This document shows positions 55,548-64,000 of a DNA stretch of 64,000 nt, piece after piece. How positions within the stretch are numbered: the first letter of the stretch is position 1; every line of letters begins with the position of its first letter. Under the pieces are notes generated by a model. It was not told where the DNA came from, did no database searches, and worked only from the letters and a program-made list of their open reading frames with translations. The DNA is from Brenneria roseae subsp. roseae (lineage in GTDB: Bacteria > Pseudomonadota > Gammaproteobacteria > Enterobacterales > Enterobacteriaceae): the NCBI RefSeq assembly GCF_003115845.1, contig NZ_KZ819023.1, positions 60,920 through 124,919 on the forward strand, given 5' to 3'. A program made the position numbers and the translations under genes.

Positions 55548-55787
55548 TCATTCCGGCGTAAACCAGTCATCGGCGCTTTCCCAGGTTTCTTGCAGAATTT
55601 CAGAGATACGATCTTTATCATCTTTATTCGCTCCCATAACCGACAGGCTGTTGGCGCCAGCATAGCGGACCTGAATCGGGGTCGCGGGATAATGCTTATG
55701 AATGCGATGCTCCAGTTCATGCTGAAGCGCCTCTATAGCACCCGCAGGTAAGGGAGATGACTTTGACAGAGTGATTTCTACACGCAT
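55548..55787 (-). CDS. dinI: DinI, RecA-modulating SOS protein
   Basis: DinI binds RecA filaments and tempers LexA and UmuD cleavage. The 79-residue protein has the DinI-like fold: RVEITLSKSSPLPAGAIEAL, LEHRIHKHYPATPIQVRYAG and the acidic C-terminal helix KDRISEILQETWESADDWF. The ATG at 55787 follows GGAGGTAATC; the longer frame adds three residues. A LexA box lies 18-37 bp upstream. Confidence 0.95.
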   Translation of the reverse strand: MRVEITLSKSSPLPAGAIEALQHELEHRIHKHYPATPIQVRYAGANSLSVMGANKDDKDRISEILQETWESADDWFTPE

Positions 55788-55804
55788 GATTACCTCCAAC
55801 TTTT

Positions 55805-55824
55805 AACTGTTTATTTATACAGTT
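55805..55824. promoter_or_regulatory. LexA (SOS) box of dinI
   Basis: AACTGTTTATTTATACAGTT is a 20-bp palindrome-like site with CTG-N10-CAG, close to the dinI start. Confidence 0.93.
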
Positions 55825-55861
55825 CTTGTCGGGAAAGCACAAGCCGTGCAGGAAAATTTAA

Positions 55862-55884
55862 CCCATCATCTTGGGGATGATGGG
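55862..55884 (-). terminator. pyrC terminator hairpin
   Basis: CCCATCATC and GATGATGGG form a 9-bp stem; on the minus strand a UUAAAUUUU stretch follows, 8 bp after the pyrC stop. Confidence 0.65.
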
Positions 55885-55892
55885 AATATTGA

Positions 55893-56936
55893 CTATCGAA
55901 CAGACCAGTTCAGGCTTTGTCCGGCCATAAAAGGAATTAATGATTCACTCCCCATTTGGATTTCTTCCGGGAAGGTGACAGGTTCGCGGTAGAGTTCGAT
56001 CCAGTCTTCGTTGACCGGTAAACCGTAGAAACGCGGACCGTTCAGGGAACAGAAGGCTTCGAGTTTGCTCAATGCCCCCATTTCCTCGAAAACGGTGGCG
56101 TAGGCGCTCAAAGCGGCCTGAGCGTTAAAAACGCCGGCGCAGCCACAGCTGGATTCTTTTCTGTGTCTGGCATGCGGTGCTGAGTCGGTCCCGAGGAACA
56201 GGCGGTCGCAACCGCCAGCCACGGCTTCCCGCAACGCCTGCTGATGAATATTTCTTTTAAGAATAGGCAGACAATAAAGATGCGGACGTACACCGCCAAC
56301 CAGCATATGGTTACGATTGAACATCAGATGCTGAGGCGTAACGGTTGCCGCGAGATATTGGTTACCGGAGACAACATATTGTGCAGCTTCTTTGGTCGTA
56401 ATGTGCTCAAAGACGACTTTCAGTTCCGGGAACTGTTTGCGTAATGGCTCCAGCGTCGATTCAATGAATCGGGCTTCACGATCAAAAATATCAACGGACG
56501 GATCGGTAACTTCACCATGGATCAGCAGCGGCATGCCGATTTCCTGCATCTTTTCCAGAATGGTTGCAATATTGGCAATGTTTGTGACGCCATGGCTGGA
56601 GTTGGTGGTGGCATTGGCCGGGTATAGTTTGGCGGCGGTGAATACGCCTTGCTCAAAACCGTTGACGACTTCTGCGGCATCCAGTGAGTCCGTCAAATAG
56701 CAGGTCATCAGCGGTTGAAAACTATCGCCTTCCGGAATAGCCGAAAGGATACGATTTCGATAAGCAATGGCCGCGGCTACGCTGGTAACCGGCGGCGTCA
56801 GGTTTGGCATGATAATTGCGCGGCCGAAAAAGCGGCTGGTATAGGGAAGAACGGTTTCCAGTATCTGATCGTCACGCAAATGAATATGCCAATCATCAGG
56901 GCGGCGAATTTTCAGAATAGTAGGCTGTGCGGTCAT
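55893..56936 (-). CDS. pyrC: dihydroorotase
   Basis: PyrC catalyses the cyclisation of carbamoyl-aspartate to dihydroorotate in pyrimidine synthesis. It is 347 residues, one shorter than in E. coli. The binuclear zinc ligands are His17 and His19 ([10 protein letters not shown]), the carbamylated lysine in [10 protein letters not shown], and His residues in LLIHGEVTD and [10 protein letters not shown]; the catalytic Asp is in [19 protein letters not shown] precedes the ATG. It is divergent from a small monooxygenase-like gene. Confidence 0.97.
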   Translation of the reverse strand: MTAQPTILKIRRPDDWHIHLRDDQILETVLPYTSRFFGRAIIMPNLTPPVTSVAAAIAYRNRILSAIPEGDSFQPLMTCYLTDSLDAAEVVNGFEQGVFTAAKLYPANATTNSSHGVTNIANIATILEKMQEIGMPLLIHGEVTDPSVDIFDREARFIESTLEPLRKQFPELKVVFEHITTKEAAQYVVSGNQYLAATVTPQHLMFNRNHMLVGGVRPHLYCLPILKRNIHQQALREAVAGGCDRLFLGTDSAPHARHRKESSCGCAGVFNAQAALSAYATVFEEMGALSKLEAFCSLNGPRFYGLPVNEDWIELYREPVTFPEEIQMGSESLIPFMAGQSLNWSVR

Positions 56937-57118
56937 GGAATAGCGCTCCGGCGGTCAGTAAAAAACATCATTTGTCAGTTGATTTTGGGCTGATACGGCG
57001 GGGAATAAGGATAAGCGTAAAGTCTTTTTAATGCATCCGTTTGTTGATCAATGCTTGAAATTAAGTCGCAATTGGCCTCTCATAGATGGATCTTTTAATC
57101 AATAGAGTAAGGACTACC

Positions 57119-57406
57119 ATGGAAATTCGTATCGTTGCCAGTTTACAAGCGAAAGCGGAGTTTGTTGACGATGTGGCCGCGGCGGTGAAAAAGGTTGTAG
57201 CACCTAGTCGTCAGGAGCCTGGTAACCTACAGTATGATCTCCACGAACAGATCAATACACCCGGGGCGTTTGTGTTTTTTGAGCGTTGGAAAAACCAGGA
57301 TGTACTGGATGAACATGAGCAAACTGCGCACTTTAAACGTCTGGTTGCTGAACTGAGCGATAAAACAGAAAGTATGGAAGTAAAGCTGCTTAAGTATCTG
57401 GGTTAA
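57119..57406 (+). CDS. antibiotic-biosynthesis-monooxygenase domain protein
   Basis: The 95-residue protein is a single ABM ferredoxin-like domain, the family of YgiN quinol monooxygenase. It has IRIVASLQAKAEFVDDVAAA, SRQEPGNLQYDLHEQIN, and FVFFERWKNQDVLDEHEQTA followed by HFKR. AGTAAGGACTACC gives the ribosome site for the ATG at 57119; an upstream in-frame TTG/GTG is weaker. The substrate is unknown; it is likely a small dimer in the cytoplasm. A terminator follows 40 bp after the stop. Confidence 0.85.
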   Translation: MEIRIVASLQAKAEFVDDVAAAVKKVVAPSRQEPGNLQYDLHEQINTPGAFVFFERWKNQDVLDEHEQTAHFKRLVAELSDKTESMEVKLLKYLG

Positions 57407-57445
57407 TAATAGAAATTTTCAACGTCGCATGCAGCGGCCCGCCAT

Positions 57446-57476
57446 AAAAAACACCCGCCAATCGGCGGGTGTTTTT
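57446..57476. terminator. bidirectional terminator between the monooxygenase gene and rne
   Basis: AAAAACACCCGCC, loop AATC, GGCGGGTGTTTTT: a strong terminator serving both converging genes. Confidence 0.92.
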
Positions 57477-57499
57477 ACTCAATGACAAGCGAATATGTT

Positions 57500-60400
57500 T
57501 TATTCGCTGACAGCAGTCGGTTTGGTTGCCGGGGCGGTTGCCTGATTAACCGCGGCATGACCGCCTGCGGAACCTTTCCCTGTGAACCGATACTCAGGGC
57601 GAACCCAATCGCTATGACGAACGGGTTCCGGCCGATAGTCCGGCGCGGGTGCCTTCGTCATCGGCGCTGTTGCAAGATGCTTGTAACGCACGAGTTCAAC
57701 GGCAGCAGATGCCGCCACAGGTACGGGAGCGACAACGGGTTCAGCCGTTTGTTTCACCACCGCCTGATCGATGGCGTCATCTGCAACGGTGTCATGAGCG
57801 TCTTCAGCAGCCGGCTGTGGCGCTTGTACCGGCTGTTCTTCTTTTGCCGCGACTACCGTAGCTGTTACAGCGGTTTCGATCGCCTCTGTTTCGTTGGGCG
57901 CGTCTGCTGTGGTATTGACGGGATCGTTCATTACAGGTTCGTCCACCGCAGTCTCAATAACCTCAGTTTCAACAGCTTCTACCACGATCGTTGCAGCGGC
58001 GGCGGTTGCTTCAACCGTTTCTTCAACGGCTGGGTTTTCCGCTGTTTCCGCAGGAATGACCGTTTGTACCGCTGGCGTTTGCGCCGTGGTCTCTTCTTGC
58101 GCCTGAGGTTCAGGTGCCGGCTCAGCAGAGAGCGTGCTCTCTGGCGCTGGCTTGTCAGTCTCTTCAGAGACTGACGTGTTGGAAGGCGCCTCGGTAACTA
58201 CCGGAGCGACAGGCGCATCCTGCACGACGCTTTCAACGATCGGCGCAACATCTTCAACAATGGCTGGCAAAAGAGGCGTCGTTGCAATAGCCACATTGTC
58301 TTCTGGTAAGTCTTCTGGTAACGCTTTCTCGGCTTGTTCCAGTTGTTGAGATTGTGCCAGAGGGTAGTTTACCCACACTTTACCAGAAGCCATCTCTGGC
58401 GATGCGGCCGCATATTCCAACGGCATCGGTGACTGTGATGGGTAACGCTCGTCACGATAACGACGACGGCGTTGTCCACTGACGCGCAAATGACGCGGTG
58501 ACCGACGTGAGCGACGTGGCATACCGCCATTCTCGGCATTCGCACGATTGGTGGCATCCGCCGATTGCTCATTGTCAGCTTCGGCGCTGTCTGTCGCGTT
58601 AACGGGCTCAATCGCCGGTTTTACCGGCGCGGGTACCGCTTCATCTTTTGCGACAGGCGTGGCGTCTGCAATGGCTTTCAGTTCGCTTTCAGATTGAACA
58701 CGGACTTTTTGCGTCAATTGACGACGTTGGCGGCGCTGCATAACCGGCGCCGGTTTTTCCTGTTCGCCGCTGCTGTCTTCAACTTCTTCAACGACCGTAC
58801 TCTGAACTTTTACTTCCTGCTGCGATTGACGTTTGTCATCTTGACGGCGACGCTGGCGTTCTGCGCGCGGTTCACGACGCGGTTGCTCATCAGTCGGGGC
58901 TTTTTCCGTCTCTTCCGCAACACGCGTCTCAGCAACGGTTTCCGGCGTCTGGCGCTTGTTACGGCGCTGATCTTCGCGCGGTTCACGATTATTATCGCGG
59001 GAACCCCGATCGCGGCGGTTGTTGCTCTGGCGACGCGGATTACGACGTTCCTGACGTTGGCCGTCACTCACCGTTGCGGATTCTGAACTTTTCTCTTCAA
59101 CTGCACTGGCTGTTTGCGGCGCGGTATCGGATGCAAAAATACCTTTCAGTGCGCCAAGCATACGGCTGATGAGTCCAGGCTGCGCCTGTGCCACCGCGGC
59201 GGATGTTGCTGTTGGCGCGGCGTTTGCCGCAGCGGGAGCGCGTTCCTCTGCGACGGCAGGCATATCTGGCATGGTAAAGGTTGCCAGAGCCGGTTGTTCA
59301 GGCTGTTTACGTTCAACGGTCTGTTCTTCCTGCAACTGTTGCGTTTCGGTTTCCAGTCGCTGTGGCAACAGATAGCTGAGCGTCGGTTTTTCTTCACCTT
59401 TCCGGACGCGCACTACAGAGTAGTGCGGGGTTTGCATGCCATCGTGAGGAACGATAACGGCCCGCACGCCCCCTTGACGCATCTCGATAGCATTAACGGC
59501 GTCGCGTTTTTCGTTCAACAGATAGGACGCGATAGGAACGGGAACAATCGCATGAACTTCTTTGGTGTTCTCTTTCAGCGCTTCTTCTTCGATCAGACGC
59601 AGAATGGACAGAGAGAGTGATTCATTATCACGCACGGTACCCGTACCGCTACAGCGAGGGCAAACGTGATGGCTTGATTCACCCAGTGACGGACTCAGAC
59701 GCTGGCGTGACATTTCCAGCAGGCCGAAACGTGAAATCCGGCCAATCTGAATGCGGGCACGATCCTGTCGTACCGAATCACGTAAGCGATTCTCTACTTC
59801 ACGCTGGTGGCGAACCGGCGTCATGTCGATAAAGTCGATGACGATCAGACCGCCCAGATCGCGTAAACGCAGCTGGCGGGCAATTTCATCAGCGGCTTCC
59901 AGATTGGTATTGAAAGCAGTTTCTTCAATATCCCCACCGCGAGTGGCCCGGGCGGAGTTGATATCGATTGCCGTCAATGCTTCCGTGGTATCAATGACGA
60001 TGGAGCCGCCGGATGGCAGACGTACTTCGCGCTGGAAAGCCGATTCAATCTGGGATTCGATTTGATAATGGCTGAACAGTGGGATTTCACCGCTGTACAG
60101 TTTAATTTTGCTGCTGAAATCGGGACGGCCGAGCGCTGAAATGTGCTCTTTGGCCAAATCGAGAATTTTGGGATTATCGATCAGGATTTCACCGATATCA
60201 GGACGTAAATAGTCGCGGAATGCGCGTACAATGACATTACTTTCCTGATGGATCAGGAAAGGCGCAGGGCGACCTTCTGCCGCTTTTTGGATGGCTTCCC
60301 AATGTTTCAGGCGAAAAGCCAGATCCCATTGCAGCGCTTCGGCGGATTTACCCACACCGGCGGTGCGAACAATCAGCCCCATGCCGTCCGGTAACTGCAA

Positions 60401-60871
60401 TGAGCCCAGCGCTTCTTTCAGCTCTGTACGGTCATCACCTTCAATTCGGCGGGAAATACCGCCGGCGCGAGGGTTGTTTGGCATTAATACCAGATAGCTA
60501 CCGGCCAGACTGATAAACGTTGTCAGCGCTGCGCCTTTGTTGCCACGCTCTTCCTTATCTACCTGGACAATAACTTCCTGACCTTCACGCAATACATCTT
60601 TGATGTTAGGGCGGCCATGAGAGGAATAATTGCTGGGGAAATATTCGCGAGCGATTTCTTTGAGGGGGAGAAAACCATGTCTTTCAGCGCCGTAATCAAC
60701 AAAAGCGGCTTCAAGGCTGGGTTCTATGCGAGTGATTTTACCTTTGTAGATATTTGCTTTCTTCTGCTCATGACCGGGGCTCTCAATATCCAGATCATAC
60801 AGCCGTTGACCATCAACCAAGGCAACACGCAACTCTTCTTGCTGAGTCGCGTTAATCAACATTCTCTTCAT
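57500..60871 (-). CDS. rne: ribonuclease E
   Basis: RNase E is the essential endoribonuclease of mRNA decay and the degradosome scaffold. The first 510 residues match E. coli closely. An S1 domain is at about 39-119, [17 protein letters not shown] and the DNase I-like catalytic aspartates follow in [14 protein letters not shown] and [15 protein letters not shown], and the zinc link is [15 protein letters not shown]. The C-terminal half is long and low-complexity; it keeps the arginine-rich AR2 segment ([18 protein letters not shown]), which binds RNA and RhlB, and a terminal PNPase-binding-like [19 protein letters not shown]. It is 1,123 residues versus 1,061 in E. coli. MKRM at 60871 is the family start; an extended frame to 60943 is leader. 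Confidence 0.97.
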   Translation of the reverse strand: MKRMLINATQQEELRVALVDGQRLYDLDIESPGHEQKKANIYKGKITRIEPSLEAAFVDYGAERHGFLPLKEIAREYFPSNYSSHGRPNIKDVLREGQEVIVQVDKEERGNKGAALTTFISLAGSYLVLMPNNPRAGGISRRIEGDDRTELKEALGSLQLPDGMGLIVRTAGVGKSAEALQWDLAFRLKHWEAIQKAAEGRPAPFLIHQESNVIVRAFRDYLRPDIGEILIDNPKILDLAKEHISALGRPDFSSKIKLYSGEIPLFSHYQIESQIESAFQREVRLPSGGSIVIDTTEALTAIDINSARATRGGDIEETAFNTNLEAADEIARQLRLRDLGGLIVIDFIDMTPVRHQREVENRLRDSVRQDRARIQIGRISRFGLLEMSRQRLSPSLGESSHHVCPRCSGTGTVRDNESLSLSILRLIEEEALKENTKEVHAIVPVPIASYLLNEKRDAVNAIEMRQGGVRAVIVPHDGMQTPHYSVVRVRKGEEKPTLSYLLPQRLETETQQLQEEQTVERKQPEQPALATFTMPDMPAVAEERAPAAANAAPTATSAAVAQAQPGLISRMLGALKGIFASDTAPQTASAVEEKSSESATVSDGQRQERRNPRRQSNNRRDRGSRDNNREPREDQRRNKRQTPETVAETRVAEETEKAPTDEQPRREPRAERQRRRQDDKRQSQQEVKVQSTVVEEVEDSSGEQEKPAPVMQRRQRRQLTQKVRVQSESELKAIADATPVAKDEAVPAPVKPAIEPVNATDSAEADNEQSADATNRANAENGGMPRRSRRSPRHLRVSGQRRRRYRDERYPSQSPMPLEYAAASPEMASGKVWVNYPLAQSQQLEQAEKALPEDLPEDNVAIATTPLLPAIVEDVAPIVESVVQDAPVAPVVTEAPSNTSVSEETDKPAPESTLSAEPAPEPQAQEETTAQTPAVQTVIPAETAENPAVEETVEATAAAATIVVEAVETEVIETAVDEPVMNDPVNTTADAPNETEAIETAVTATVVAAKEEQPVQAPQPAAEDAHDTVADDAIDQAVVKQTAEPVVAPVPVAASAAVELVRYKHLATAPMTKAPAPDYRPEPVRHSDWVRPEYRFTGKGSAGGHAAVNQATAPATKPTAVSE

Positions 60872-61261
60872 CTTTAACTTACTCGTTATTTTTACTTGCA
60901 TTATTGATAGAGCTGCGGACAAAAAGAACCGCATGACCGGCATGAACCGATGGCCTCGTGGCTTATCGCAGGGACGTCAACCTCCCGGTTGTCGCCTGCA
61001 TAGAGGCGCATGTTTCGGTAGCCTGTATTTCCTGATGGAAAACAGCGCATTTACTGAGGGAACAGCTTCTGAATAATGTCGCCAGATCTGATTCCATTTA
61101 CCGGCCAAGCTGCAATCCGCAGCCCGCTAACTGCTTGATTACACATTACGTCTTACGCCATTGCTGCGTGTGTGTGTCATCAGGCAAACTTAATAATTCC
61201 GCAATTTCCCTTGTTTTAATGGAAATCAGCGCGGAAAACGCAAAAGCATTATTCCATTGCT
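60872..61261 (-). promoter_or_regulatory. rne 5' untranslated leader (autoregulatory)
   Basis: About 390 nt separate the predicted transcription start from the rne ATG and contain no gene on this strand. E. coli rne has a 361-nt leader whose hairpins let RNase E cleave its own mRNA. Several short stems are visible, for example around the GGGAGGTTG segment (60985-60995). Length and position match; the exact structure was not derived. Confidence 0.6.
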
Positions 61262-61267
61262 GACACT

Positions 61268-61295
61268 GTTATAGCAAGGTGACTTTGCCTGTCAG
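61268..61295 (-). promoter_or_regulatory. rne sigma-70 promoter
   Basis: On the minus strand CTGACA and TATAAC are separated by 16 bp. Transcription would start near 61261, giving the expected long leader. Confidence 0.6.
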
Positions 61296-61483
61296 TATCA
61301 AGATAGTTGCGCCGTCATACCCATTATCTTGAAATCTATTGGGTAGATTCGCCAAACGGGTAGTGGTTGAAACGAAAATCAGCCAAACCCGCGGGTGTAA
61401 CAATATCTTCATAAGTCAGACTCACAGTTAAGCACAGAAAAAGGAGTGGCGCTATCCGGCCGCTCTATTTAGAATCGCGCATC

Positions 61484-62443
61484 ATGAAAACAGACAATCC
61501 TTCAGTACATTTTGTAACGATCTCCGCCGATGAGGCCGGACAGCGCATTGATAACTTTTTGCATACCCATTTAAAGGGTGTGCCTAAAAGCATGGTGTAT
61601 CGCATCTTGCGAAAAGGTGAGGTGAGAGTAAATAAAAAGCGGATCAAGCCAGAATACAAATTGCTGGCCGGGGATGAAATCCGTATTCCTCCGGTCAGAC
61701 AGGCTGAACGTGATGAAACGCCCGTTTCGGCCAGCCTTGGCAAAGTCGCGGCGCTGGCTGATTGCATCATCTATGAGGATGATTACCTGATGGTGTTGAA
61801 CAAGCCGTCCGGTACGGCTGTACATGGCGGCAGCGGATTGAGTTTCGGCGTGATCGAAGGGCTTCGGGCGCTACGCCCTGAAGCCCGTTTTCTGGAACTG
61901 GTGCATCGCCTCGATCGCGACACCTCCGGTGTCCTGCTGGTGGCAAAAAAACGTTCCGCACTGCGCTCATTGCATGAGCAACTGCGTCTCAAAGGGATGC
62001 AAAAAGATTATCTGGCGCTGGTTCGCGGACAATGGCAGTCACACTGTAAAGTGGTGCAGGCGCCATTGCTGAAAAACAGTCTTCAGAGCGGCGAGCGCAT
62101 CGTGCGCGTGAATAGCGAAGGCAAGCCCTCGGAAACGCGGTTTAAGGTTGAAGAGCGTTTTGATGAACTGGCGACATTGGTTCGCGCCAGCCCGGTAACC
62201 GGTCGTACCCACCAGATCCGCGTTCATGCGCAATATGCAGGCCATCCGATCGCATTTGACGATCGCTATGGTGAGCGGGAATTCGATCAGCAATTAGCGG
62301 GAACGGGGCTAAAACGTCTTTTCCTGCATGCGCTGGCATTACGCTTTGCGCACCCCAATACGGGGGAAACGCTCAGAATTGAAGCGCCGCTGGATGAACA
62401 GCTGCGTCGTTGTCTGCAAGTATTGCGCAAAGCAAAAGCCTAA
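61484..62443 (+). CDS. rluC: RluC, 23S rRNA pseudouridine synthase
   Basis: RluC makes pseudouridines 955, 2504 and 2580 of 23S rRNA (E. coli numbers). The 319-residue protein has an N-terminal S4 domain (QRIDNFLHTHLKGVPKSMVY) and the RluA-family catalytic domain with the aspartate in HRLDRDTSGVLLVAKKR. GRTHQIRVHAQYAGHPIAFD and FLHALALRFAHP are conserved. It is divergent from rne. GAATCGCGCATC precedes the ATG, a weak ribosome site. Confidence 0.97.
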   Translation: MKTDNPSVHFVTISADEAGQRIDNFLHTHLKGVPKSMVYRILRKGEVRVNKKRIKPEYKLLAGDEIRIPPVRQAERDETPVSASLGKVAALADCIIYEDDYLMVLNKPSGTAVHGGSGLSFGVIEGLRALRPEARFLELVHRLDRDTSGVLLVAKKRSALRSLHEQLRLKGMQKDYLALVRGQWQSHCKVVQAPLLKNSLQSGERIVRVNSEGKPSETRFKVEERFDELATLVRASPVTGRTHQIRVHAQYAGHPIAFDDRYGEREFDQQLAGTGLKRLFLHALALRFAHPNTGETLRIEAPLDEQLRRCLQVLRKAKA

Positions 62444-62455
62444 TCTCCCAATCTT

Positions 62456-62488
62456 TTCAGCATACCCTGGTGTGCAAGGTATGCTGAA
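62456..62488. terminator. bidirectional hairpin between rluC and yceF
   Basis: TTCAGCATACC and GGTATGCTGAA pair over 11 bp with an 11-nt loop between the convergent rluC and yceF. Confidence 0.7.
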
Positions 62489-62491
62489 GGG

Positions 62492-63079
62492 TTAGCCTCG
62501 GGTCAGCGGGTTTATCCCTTCTTTTTTCAGCATCTCTGTCAGCGCAATCAGCGGTAATCCTATCAGCGTATTGGGATCGCGGCCTGACAATCGATCAAAC
62601 AGGGCGATGCCCAACCCTTCGCTTTTAAAGCTACCGGCGCAGTTCCAGGGCTGTTCTTGTTCCAGATAACCATTAATTTCGTCATCGGTCAGCGTCCTGA
62701 AATGAACCTCAAAGGGTTCGACAATGTGCTGCATACGTTGCCGGGCGCTATTAAAAAGTGCTAATCCGGTAAAAAAAGAGACGCATTTTCCGCTGGCTGC
62801 GCGTAACTGTTGTACCGCGTTGGTTTTACTATGCGGTTTTCCTGTAATACGATTTCCCAATACACACACCTGATCGGAACCAATGATCAGATGATGAGGA
62901 TAGTATTGCGCAAGGGCTCTGGCTTTGTTTTCAGCAAGACGGGCAACCAGCGCGACGGCCTCTTCATCGGGAAACGGGGTTTCATCAACCTCTGGGGATG
63001 CGCAGATAAAAGGGATGCCGAGCTTTTCCAACAGCATTTTTCGATAGGGCGATGTGGAAGCAAGAACGATCTGATACAT
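62492..63079 (-). CDS. yceF: YceF, Maf-family 7-methyl-GTP pyrophosphatase
   Basis: The 195-residue cytoplasmic protein is a Maf-like nucleoside triphosphate pyrophosphatase; the E. coli homologue prefers m7GTP. It has the N-terminal [35 protein letters not shown] with the active-site Asp, and the [20 protein letters not shown] segment. [19 protein letters not shown] is at the C-terminus. It is divergent from yceD. Confidence 0.96.
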   Translation of the reverse strand: MYQIVLASTSPYRKMLLEKLGIPFICASPEVDETPFPDEEAVALVARLAENKARALAQYYPHHLIIGSDQVCVLGNRITGKPHSKTNAVQQLRAASGKCVSFFTGLALFNSARQRMQHIVEPFEVHFRTLTDDEINGYLEQEQPWNCAGSFKSEGLGIALFDRLSGRDPNTLIGLPLIALTEMLKKEGINPLTRG

Positions 63080-63219
63080 AATTTTTTTATAAACCGTAGC
63101 GTAATGATGAAAGGCATTTTAAACTGTGCGCCGCTCCGGAAGCGAATATTGGTGAAAGGTCGTGCTTCACTGCCTTTTTCTTTGACTCTATGTCGTTACG
63201 ACGTTAATATGCGCGCCCT

Positions 63220-63741
63220 ATGCAAAAGGTAAAATTACCCTTAACCCTTGATGCGGTTCGTACTGCTCAAAAGCGTTTAGATTATGTTGGTGTTTATACG
63301 CCTGAGCAGGTGACGCGAGTTGCCGAATCAGTGGTGAGTGTGGACAGTGATGTTCAGGCTTCTTTGTCTTTCAATATTGATAGTCAGCGCTTAGCGGTGA
63401 TTGACGGTAGTGCGGATGTTGCGGTTACATTAATGTGCCAACGCTGCGGAAAGCCATTTGAACATCAGGTTCATGCGACGTTTTGTTTTAGCCCGGTCAT
63501 CAATGATGAACAGGCCGAAGCTTTACCGGAGGCGTATGAGCCGGTCGACGTTGATGAGTTTGGCGAAGTCGATCTGCTGGCAATGATTGAAGATGAAATC
63601 ATCCTGACGTTGCCTATCGCCCCGGTACATGATTCTGAACACTGTGAAGTGTCCGAAGCGGACATGGTGTTTGGCGAGTTGCCTGAAGAGGCGGCAAAGC
63701 CGAATCCGTTTGCCGTATTAGCCAGTTTAAAGCGTAAGTAA
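63220..63741 (+). CDS. yceD: YceD, DUF177 protein
   Basis: The 173-residue protein is the DUF177 family member that precedes rpmF throughout enterobacteria. It has [20 protein letters not shown], two CxxC cysteines ([12 protein letters not shown]) and the acidic [18 protein letters not shown]. Its N-terminal [10 protein letters not shown] follows the ATG at 63220. It is linked to large ribosomal RNA processing in plants and bacteria, but the bacterial role is unclear. It is the first gene of yceD-rpmF-plsX. Confidence 0.95.
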   Translation: MQKVKLPLTLDAVRTAQKRLDYVGVYTPEQVTRVAESVVSVDSDVQASLSFNIDSQRLAVIDGSADVAVTLMCQRCGKPFEHQVHATFCFSPVINDEQAEALPEAYEPVDVDEFGEVDLLAMIEDEIILTLPIAPVHDSEHCEVSEADMVFGELPEEAAKPNPFAVLASLKRK

Positions 63742-63757
63742 TTAAGGAGTAAGGTCC

Positions 63758-63928
63758 ATGGCCGTACAACAGAACAAACCTAGCCGTTCCAAACGTGGTA
63801 TGCGTCGTGCTCACGATGCGCTGACCACTTCTTCCGTATCCGTAGATAAAGTTTCTGGCGAAACTCATCTGCGTCACCACATCACTGCGGACGGTTACTA
63901 CCGCGGTCGCAAGGTCATCGCCAAGTAA
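63758..63928 (+). CDS. rpmF: 50S ribosomal protein L32
   Basis: The 56-residue protein starts at ATG 63758 after [34 protein letters not shown] and [20 protein letters not shown] are the L32 sequence of gamma-proteobacteria, without the zinc cysteines of some other groups. It lies 16 bp after yceD. Confidence 0.99.
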   Translation: MAVQQNKPSRSKRGMRRAHDALTTSSVSVDKVSGETHLRHHITADGYYRGRKVIAK

Positions 63929-63957
63929 TTCTTGCGAATTATTGACAAGGCAATACC

Positions 63958-64000
63958 TTGACACGCCTAACTCTGGCGTTAGATGCGATGGGCGGGGACT
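63958..64000 (+). CDS. plsX: PlsX, phosphate acyltransferase (5' end only)
   Basis: A TTG at 63958 starts the reading frame MTRLTLALDAMGGD, the conserved N-terminus of PlsX, and the window ends after 14 codons. PlsX converts acyl-ACP to acyl-phosphate for phospholipid synthesis. It follows rpmF by 29 bp, as in E. coli. CAAGGCAATACC precedes the start. Confidence 0.93.
   Translation, partial: MTRLTLALDAMGGD

Noticed and set aside
57482..60877. Many long plus-strand frames opposite rne
   Set aside because: They follow from the skewed codon use of the low-complexity rne tail; rne itself is secure on the minus strand.
1..64000. CRISPR arrays, rRNA genes, integrases and complete prophages
   Set aside because: No regularly spaced short repeats with unique spacers, no rRNA-like sequence and no integrase were seen.

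Overview
The window looks like an enterobacterial chromosome close to Pectobacterium, Brenneria, Lonsdalea or Dickeya (Pectobacteriaceae). Gene order and protein sequences follow the E. coli 21-25 min backbone very closely (ompA-sulA-sxy-yccSF-helD-mgsA-yccU-hspQ-yccX-tusE-yccA-serT, opgGH, mdtG-lpxL, pyrC, rne-rluC, yceF, yceD-rpmF-plsX). A betTIBA cluster sits next to fabA, and a flagellar regulator locus (fliAZ) adjoins sugar- and methyl-modification genes. The genus is inferred; no 16S gene or species marker is present.

Layout. 1-2.7 kb: end of a flagellar/surface-glycan type modification cluster (FkbM-like methyltransferase, UDP-glucose dehydrogenase, a decayed gene). 2.8-5.5 kb: fliA, fliZ and phoH; phoH has a Pho box and a long leader. 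5.5-6.1 kb: tRNA-Ser(GGA) followed by tandem 170-bp structured repeats. 6.3-13.4 kb: a LacAB/RpiB-type isomerase and the osmoprotectant cluster betT/betIBA with a palindromic BetI operator. 13.5-27.7 kb: conserved core (fabA, lonH, matP, ompA, sulA, sxy, yccS, yccF, helD, mgsA, yccU, hspQ, yccX, tusE, yccA) ending at tRNA-Ser(UGA).

27.7-38.2 kb is the accessory part. It is AT-rich, has low coding density and is full of decay: a frameshifted gene, an IS1 element without target duplication, the C-terminal stub of a type VI secretion Hcp protein joined to the IS, a two-gene convergent unit (185-aa helical protein plus small membrane protein) that could be an effector/immunity pair, an internally deleted IS630 relic, a secreted YHYH microprotein, an AriR/YmgB-like regulator, a cysteine hydrolase, a universal stress protein, a DksA-like zinc finger, a DUF523 protein, an orphan GhoT/OrtT-type toxin, a frameshifted small secreted cysteine protein and a ribbon-helix-helix protein. 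A chemoreceptor gene at 38.3-40.0 kb has a good FliA-type promoter about 500 bp upstream, which links it to fliA at the other end of the window.

40-64 kb returns to core genome: a DUF2946/PepSY operon, opgGH (periplasmic glucans), a SAM methyltransferase, mdtG, lpxL (lipid A acylation), an Old Yellow Enzyme, trhO (tRNA ho5U), yceI-yceJ, bssS, a coiled-coil small protein, dinI (LexA box), pyrC, a monooxygenase-like protein, rne with its long autoregulatory leader, rluC, yceF, and the yceD-rpmF-plsX operon running out of the window.
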